Program-made: the position numbers and the translations under genes
The notes under the pieces: model-generated
The model's database searches: none
What the model was told of the DNA's origin: nothing
What the model saw: the letters and a program-made list of their open reading frames with translations, nothing else
In this document: in pieces, positions 6,470 through 10,666 of the stretch
How positions within the stretch are numbered: the stretch's first letter is position 1
Layout of the letters: each line of letters begins with the position of its first letter
Origin: an uncultured Arenimonas sp.
Lineage (GTDB): Bacteria > Pseudomonadota > Gammaproteobacteria > Xanthomonadales > Xanthomonadaceae
Assembly (NCBI GenBank): GCA_946885815.1
Contig: CAMPHE010000034.1
Location: 1-10,666, forward strand
Reading direction: 5' to 3'
Length of the DNA: 10,666 nt

Positions 6470-9406
6470 ATGTCCCCATTCCGCATCCTCCTCGCCGCGG
6501 CGCTGCTGGCCGCGTCCGCGGCGCCGGTCGCCGCGCTCGAGGAGAAGTCGCTGTCGACGTATTCGCGCGAGGTCTGGACCACGCGCGACGGGCTGCCGCA
6601 CAACCAGGTCAACGGCATCGCGCAGACGCCGGAAGGCTATCTGTGGTTCGCCACGTGGGAAGGCGCGGTCCGCTACAACGGCCAGGAATTCCGCAGCTTC
6701 GGCCGCCAGAACGTGCCGGCGATCCGCGACAACGGCATCCGCTCGGTCCGGGTATCGCCGGGCGGCGCGCTCGTGGTGGCGACCTCCCGCGGCGGGGCGA
6801 GCGTGCTGCGCGGCGAGACCTGGACCACCTACGGCATCGCCGAAGGCCTGGCGCAGGACGAGCTGTCGATGGCGATGGAGGACCATGCCGGGCGCCTGTG
6901 GGCCGCGACCGAGAGCCGCGGGATCACGCGGCTGGATGCCGGTGCGGCGACGCATTTCAGGACGCCGCAGGGGCTGCCCTCCGACGATACGTTCGCGCTG
7001 CTCGAGGACGGCGCGGGTGCGATCTGGGTCGGCACCGGCGACGGGGTGGCGCGGATCGAAGGCGAGCGGGTGCAGGCGTTCTCGGTCGATGCCGGCTTGC
7101 CGGAAGGCGCCGCCTTCAGTCTCGCGCTGGACGGCGACGGCGATCTCTACGTCGGTACCGAGAAGGGCGTCTACGTCGGCAAGAACGGTCGTTTCGCGCC
7201 GGTGCTGCCCGGCTTCCCGGACGAGGCGATCCCCAGCCTGCAGGTCGACGCGCAGGGGAGCCTGTGGATCGGCACCGTCAACCGCGGCCTGATGCGACTG
7301 GGCGCGCGCGGTCTGGAGACCTTCGACGCGGCCGCCGGGCTGCCGAACAACCGGGTCGCGTCGCTGTTCGCCGACCGCGAAGGCAGTCTGTGGGTCGGTA
7401 CCAATGCCGGGTTGCTGCGCTTCGCCGACACGCCGTTCGTGACGCTCGACAGCCACCACGGCCTGTCCGACGACTACGTGCGGGCGCTGCTGCAGACGCG
7501 CGACGGCGACGTCTGGATCGGCACCAGCCGCGGCCTCGACCGCTGGCGCGACGACACGGTGGAGTCGACCGCGGCGCTCGCCGGCGATGCGATCCTGAGC
7601 CTGGACGAGAGCGACGACGGCCTGTGGATCGGCACCTATTCGACCGGGCTGGCGCGCTGGCAGGACGGCGTGATCCGGGAGCGACTGACGAGCGACAGCG
7701 GCCTGCCGTCGAACCAGGTACGTGCCGTGCTCGGCGCGAAGGACGGCACGCTGTGGGCCGGCACGTCGCGCGGCCTGCTGCGCCGGGGCGCCGATGGCGA
7801 GGTGGCCGTGCTGCGCGAGGCCGACGGCCTGCCGCGCAATTTCGTGCTCAGCCTGTTCGAGACCGCGGCGGGCGACCTGTGGGTGGGCACGACCAATGGC
7901 GCGGCGAAGATCAGCGGCGGCGTCGCGACGCCTTACGATTTCTCGGCCCAGGCGCAGGCGCAGGACGTGTTCGGCGTGCACGAGGACGCCGACGGCACGC
8001 TCTGGTTCGCGACCGACCGGGGCGTGATCCGGCTGCGCGGCGACGTGCCGGCGATCGTCGGCTCCGCGCACGGCCTGCCGGTGGACACGATCTTCCAGGT
8101 CGTCGTCGATGCGTACGGCAATTTCTGGCTGACCTCCAATGCCGGCGTGGTCTACGTGCGCCGCGAGGAAATGGAAGCGGTGGCGGACGGGCGCCGCGAT
8201 CGCCTCGACTACCAGCAGTTCGCCGAACCCGACGGCATGGGCAGCGCGCAGTGCAACGGCGGCGCCGGCCCGGCCGCGCTGCGGGCCGCGGACGGCAGCA
8301 TCTGGGTCGCGACGGCGAAAGGCGTCGCGCTCGTGCAGCCCGACCAGCTGCCGCGCTACCAGCTGGCGCCGCCGCCGGTGGTGATCGAAGGCCTGCGGGT
8401 CGACGACCAGACCGCCAGCGCCAACGGCACGCTGGTGCTGCCGCCGGGGACGCGGAAACTTGAACTGGACTACGTCAGCCTCAGCTACCGGACGCCCGAG
8501 CAGATCCGCTACCGCTACCGGCTCGAGGGCTTCGACAACGGCTGGGTCGAACGCAACCAGCGGCGCAACGCCCAGTACACGAACCTGCCACCGGGGCATT
8601 ACCGGTTCCAGGTGAGCGCCGCGCAGCGCGGGTCGGGATGGAGCCCCGAAACCGCCTCCGTGGCTTTCGAGATCCGCCCGCGCTGGTACCAGCGGCCTTG
8701 GTTCGTGCCGGGGCTCGCGGCGGGGCTGGCGCTGCTGCTGTACGCGACCTACCGCGCGCGGGTCGGGCACCTGAAAGCGCGCGAAGCGCAGCTGAGCCGT
8801 ACGGTGGCCGAGCGCACGCGCGCGCTCAGCGAGAAGAACAGCGAGCTCGAGCAGAAGAACGAAACCATCCGCCAGCAGAGCGAAGTGTTCGAACAGCTGT
8901 CGCGCACCGACGCGCTGACGGGCCTGCCGAACCGCCGCAGCATGGAAGAGACGCTGGGCCGCGCGTGGGCCGAGGCGACGCGCCGCGGGCAGCCGCTGAG
9001 CTTCGGCCTGCTCGACATCGACCACTTCAAGCGGATCAACGACGGCTGGTCGCACGACGCCGGCGACGAGGCGCTGCGTCGCGTCGCGCGGACGATGACC
9101 GCGGTGCTCGGCCGTGACGGCCCCGGCGGCTGGCGTGGCGAGGAGCACGTCGCGCGATGGGGCGGGGAGGAATTCGCGCTGTTGTTTCCCGCCTGCGATC
9201 TGGCGGAAGCATGCCGCCGCGCGGAGGCGTTGCGGGCTGCGATCGCGGCGATCGACTGCGCGGATTTCGCGCCCGGGCTGGCGATCACCGCCAGCATCGG
9301 CGTGGCGGAGCGCGACGGCCTGGCGCATCACGAACGGCTGGTGTCGCGTGCCGACCAGCGACTGTACGAAGCCAAGCATGGCGGCCGGAACCGCGTATGC
9401 GGTTGA
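6470..9406 (+). CDS. Membrane diguanylate cyclase with periplasmic double-propeller sensor
   Basis: A 978-residue protein that should make c-di-GMP from two GTP in response to a periplasmic signal. Order: signal peptide (1-22, ending PVAA); 14 repeats of two-component-regulator propeller type (about 28-625), each with a core like LWVGT.(R)GL and often an intervening DGLP turn; a Y_Y_Y domain (about 640-735, with RYRYRLEGFDNGW); one membrane segment (744-764); a coiled coil (about 765-808); and a GGDEF domain (about 809-977). The active site GGEEF is at 898-902, with DIDHFKRIND and SHDAGDEAL upstream, so it looks catalytically competent. The inhibitory-site position reads RGEE (889-892), with Glu instead of the Asp of RxxD, and an unusual Gly-rich insert precedes it. 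The architecture mirrors hybrid two-component sugar sensors but with GGDEF as output. The ligand is unknown. The start lacks a clear Shine-Dalgarno sequence but gives a good signal peptide. Confidence 0.95.
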   Translation: MSPFRILLAAALLAASAAPVAALEEKSLSTYSREVWTTRDGLPHNQVNGIAQTPEGYLWFATWEGAVRYNGQEFRSFGRQNVPAIRDNGIRSVRVSPGGALVVATSRGGASVLRGETWTTYGIAEGLAQDELSMAMEDHAGRLWAATESRGITRLDAGAATHFRTPQGLPSDDTFALLEDGAGAIWVGTGDGVARIEGERVQAFSVDAGLPEGAAFSLALDGDGDLYVGTEKGVYVGKNGRFAPVLPGFPDEAIPSLQVDAQGSLWIGTVNRGLMRLGARGLETFDAAAGLPNNRVASLFADREGSLWVGTNAGLLRFADTPFVTLDSHHGLSDDYVRALLQTRDGDVWIGTSRGLDRWRDDTVESTAALAGDAILSLDESDDGLWIGTYSTGLARWQDGVIRERLTSDSGLPSNQVRAVLGAKDGTLWAGTSRGLLRRGADGEVAVLREADGLPRNFVLSLFETAAGDLWVGTTNGAAKISGGVATPYDFSAQAQAQDVFGVHEDADGTLWFATDRGVIRLRGDVPAIVGSAHGLPVDTIFQVVVDAYGNFWLTSNAGVVYVRREEMEAVADGRRDRLDYQQFAEPDGMGSAQCNGGAGPAALRAADGSIWVATAKGVALVQPDQLPRYQLAPPPVVIEGLRVDDQTASANGTLVLPPGTRKLELDYVSLSYRTPEQIRYRYRLEGFDNGWVERNQRRNAQYTNLPPGHYRFQVSAAQRGSGWSPETASVAFEIRPRWYQRPWFVPGLAAGLALLLYATYRARVGHLKAREAQLSRTVAERTRALSEKNSELEQKNETIRQQSEVFEQLSRTDALTGLPNRRSMEETLGRAWAEATRRGQPLSFGLLDIDHFKRINDGWSHDAGDEALRRVARTMTAVLGRDGPGGWRGEEHVARWGGEEFALLFPACDLAEACRRAEALRAAIAAIDCADFAPGLAITASIGVAERDGLAHHERLVSRADQRLYEAKHGGRNRVCG

Positions 9407-9428
9407 GCGTCGGGCGGGCGCCCGATGC
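9407..9428. terminator. Hairpin between convergent genes, possible bidirectional terminator
   Basis: TCGGGCG (9410-9416) and CGCCCGA (9419-9425) are perfect inverted repeats around GG. The stem extends outward by one G-U pair and two G-C pairs to 9407/9428. It begins immediately after the diguanylate cyclase stop and lies 14 bases before the mscS stop, where a terminator serving both strands would be expected. No T tract follows on either strand, so efficient intrinsic termination is uncertain. Confidence 0.35.
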
Positions 9429-9442
9429 GGCGCGTCGTCGGC

Positions 9443-10354
9443 TCAGCGCGTCGGCGGCGTGGAGGCGGGATCCGGGTCGTCGACCGCCGCGAGGATCTGC
9501 GGCAGCGGGCGCCCGTCGGCGTCGTGGTGATAGACGTGCAGGTCGCGCTGCGGGTACGGGATCGACACGCCGGCCCGGGTGAAGTCGCGGTGGATCGCTT
9601 CGATCAGATCGCTGCGGGCGGTGATGTAGTCCGGCGTGCCGACCCATGCGCGCAGCGTCAGGTCGACGCTGCTCTCGCCGAGGTTGCTCACCAGCACGTC
9701 GGCGGCCGGCTCGTCGAGCACCTGCGCATGGGCCGTCGCCAGGCCGAGCAGCACCGATCGCGCGGTGCCGATGTCGTCGCCGTACCCCACGCCGACGGTG
9801 AGGTCGATGCGCCGCTGCGAGCGGGCGGTGTAGTTGATGATCGGTGCCGACGTGATCTGGCTGTTGGGCAGGATCACGTCGTGGTTCTGCGGCGTGCGCA
9901 GCACCGTCTGGAAGATGCGGACCTGCTCGACGACGCCGTCGACGCCGGCCACGCGCACCGCGTCGCCGGCGCGGAACGGCCGCAGCACGATCAGCATCAC
10001 GCCCGAGGCGATGTTCGACAGCGAGTCCTTCAGCGCCAGGCCGATCGCGAGGCCGGCGGCGCCGAGCACCGCCAGCAGCGACGTCGTCGGTACGCCGAGC
10101 GCGTCGAGCGCGGCGACCGCGACGACCACCACGCCGATCGCGTGCACGAGACCGCGCAGGAAATCGCGCAGCGTCTGCTCCACGCCGAAGCGGAGCAGCA
10201 CGCGGTCGACCGCCCGCGACAGCAGCTTCGACAGCCAGAAGCCGATCGCCGCGACGGCCAGCGCGACGCCGAAGCGCCACAGCCATTCGGACAGCAGCGC
10301 ATGGTCGGGCAGGGCGGGCCCGCCGCCGCCGAACACGGCGAGTGCCCGGTCCAT
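9443..10354 (-). CDS. mscS: MscS-type small-conductance mechanosensitive channel
   Basis: An inner-membrane channel that opens under membrane tension and releases solutes during hypo-osmotic shock. The product has 303 residues (E. coli MscS 286). Three hydrophobic segments are visible at about 24-42, 66-88 and 92-125. The last is the pore helix with the Gly/Ala-spaced pattern GAAGLAIGLALKDSLSNIASG (98-118), followed by RPFRAGD, the beta-domain start. LPNSQI and the C-terminal cytoplasmic alpha/beta domain (about 190-280) follow. I chose the ATG at 10354 because it shares one base with the ppsA stop (TGATG) and gives a normal N-terminus. The longer frame to 10447 runs inside ppsA. It could belong to a wider MscS subfamily rather than be a strict MscS orthologue. 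Confidence 0.92.
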   Translation of the reverse strand: MDRALAVFGGGGPALPDHALLSEWLWRFGVALAVAAIGFWLSKLLSRAVDRVLLRFGVEQTLRDFLRGLVHAIGVVVVAVAALDALGVPTTSLLAVLGAAGLAIGLALKDSLSNIASGVMLIVLRPFRAGDAVRVAGVDGVVEQVRIFQTVLRTPQNHDVILPNSQITSAPIINYTARSQRRIDLTVGVGYGDDIGTARSVLLGLATAHAQVLDEPAADVLVSNLGESSVDLTLRAWVGTPDYITARSDLIEAIHRDFTRAGVSIPYPQRDLHVYHHDADGRPLPQILAAVDDPDPASTPPTR

Positions 10355-10666
10355 CAGCCGGCCTTGAGCTTCGCGAGGCGCAGCCACGTGTCGACGACGG
10401 TGTCGGGATTGAGCGACACCGATTCGATGCCCTGCTGCATCAGCCACTCGGCGAGGTCCGGGTGGTCGGAAGGGCCCTGGCCGCAGATGCCGACGTACTT
10501 GCCGGCCTTCTTCGCCGCCGCGATCGCCATCGAGAGCATCTTCTTGACCGCCGGGTCGCGTTCGTCGAACAGGTGCGCGACCACGCCCGAATCACGGTCG
10601 AGGCCCAGCGTGAGCTGCGTCAGGTCGTTGGAGCCGATCGACATGCCGTCGAAGTGCTGCAGGAAC
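10354..10666 (-). CDS. ppsA: Phosphoenolpyruvate synthase, C-terminal end only
   Basis: Cytoplasmic enzyme making phosphoenolpyruvate from pyruvate and ATP for gluconeogenesis. Only the last 103 codons plus the stop lie in the window; the gene enters from the right edge. The visible part is the end of the PEP-utilising TIM-barrel domain, with [20 protein letters not shown], the active-site segment [10 protein letters not shown] (proton-donor Cys) and SLNPDTV. These match the PpsA C-terminus closely and distinguish it from enzyme I of the phosphotransferase system. The stop shares a base with the mscS start, so the two genes are likely co-transcribed. Confidence 0.96.
   Translation of the reverse strand, partial: FLQHFDGMSIGSNDLTQLTLGLDRDSGVVAHLFDERDPAVKKMLSMAIAAAKKAGKYVGICGQGPSDHPDLAEWLMQQGIESVSLNPDTVVDTWLRLAKLKAG

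Noticed and set aside
6416..9379. A 987-codon open frame on the minus strand opposite nearly the whole diguanylate cyclase gene
   Set aside because: It is an artefact of very high GC at third positions, which removes stops from the antisense frame. The product is Arg/Ala/Gln/Pro-rich without recognisable domains, while the plus strand has clear motifs throughout.

Overview
The window reads as chromosomal DNA from a very GC-rich (about 70% by eye) gammaproteobacterium. Protein sequences and gene content (GuaA, TadA, Orn, PpsA, a periplasmic-sensor diguanylate cyclase) suggest the Xanthomonadaceae/Lysobacteraceae, for example a Lysobacter- or Luteimonas-like genus. That placement is inference, because no marker RNA is present. 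Coding density is nearly complete: ten genes, eight of them whole, and no gap over about 70 bases. I saw no tRNA, rRNA, CRISPR array, insertion sequence or integrase.

Left part, plus strand (1-4553): the 3' five-sixths of guaA (GMP synthase), a membrane acyltransferase with a C-terminal SGNH domain (OafA-like), tadA (tRNA adenosine deaminase) and a small secreted protein of the DUF922 HExxH metalloprotease family. Each gene overlaps the next by 4 to 10 bases, so the four look like one transcription and translation unit. The end of guaA holds an abrupt 80-base low-GC patch (44% against 70-75% on both sides) with codons unlike its surroundings. The 3' end of guaA is a known integration hotspot for genomic islands, so this may be a recombination scar, with the acyltransferase as possible cargo.

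Middle part, minus strand (4547-5829): a DUF2721 membrane protein followed by a secreted or membrane-anchored alpha/beta-hydrolase (lipase/esterase-like), overlapping by GTGA. The hydrolase meets the DUF922 gene tail to tail, with the stop ends overlapping by 7 bases.

Right part: a short divergent intergenic region (5830-5897) carries a good -10 box for orn (oligoribonuclease). orn is followed after 17 bases by a large diguanylate cyclase with signal peptide, 14 propeller repeats, a Y_Y_Y domain, one membrane segment, a coiled coil and a GGEEF domain. A c-di-GMP maker therefore sits beside the enzyme that removes pGpG and other dinucleotides. Converging from the other side on the minus strand are ppsA (PEP synthase, C-terminal end only) and an MscS-type mechanosensitive channel, overlapping by one base. 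A hairpin fills much of the 36-base gap between the diguanylate cyclase and mscS.

Most of the window is ordinary housekeeping and signalling content. I did not find a clearly new multi-gene system. The most worthwhile leads are the guaA 3' patch with the adjoining acyltransferase, and the orn-diguanylate cyclase pairing with its double-propeller sensor.
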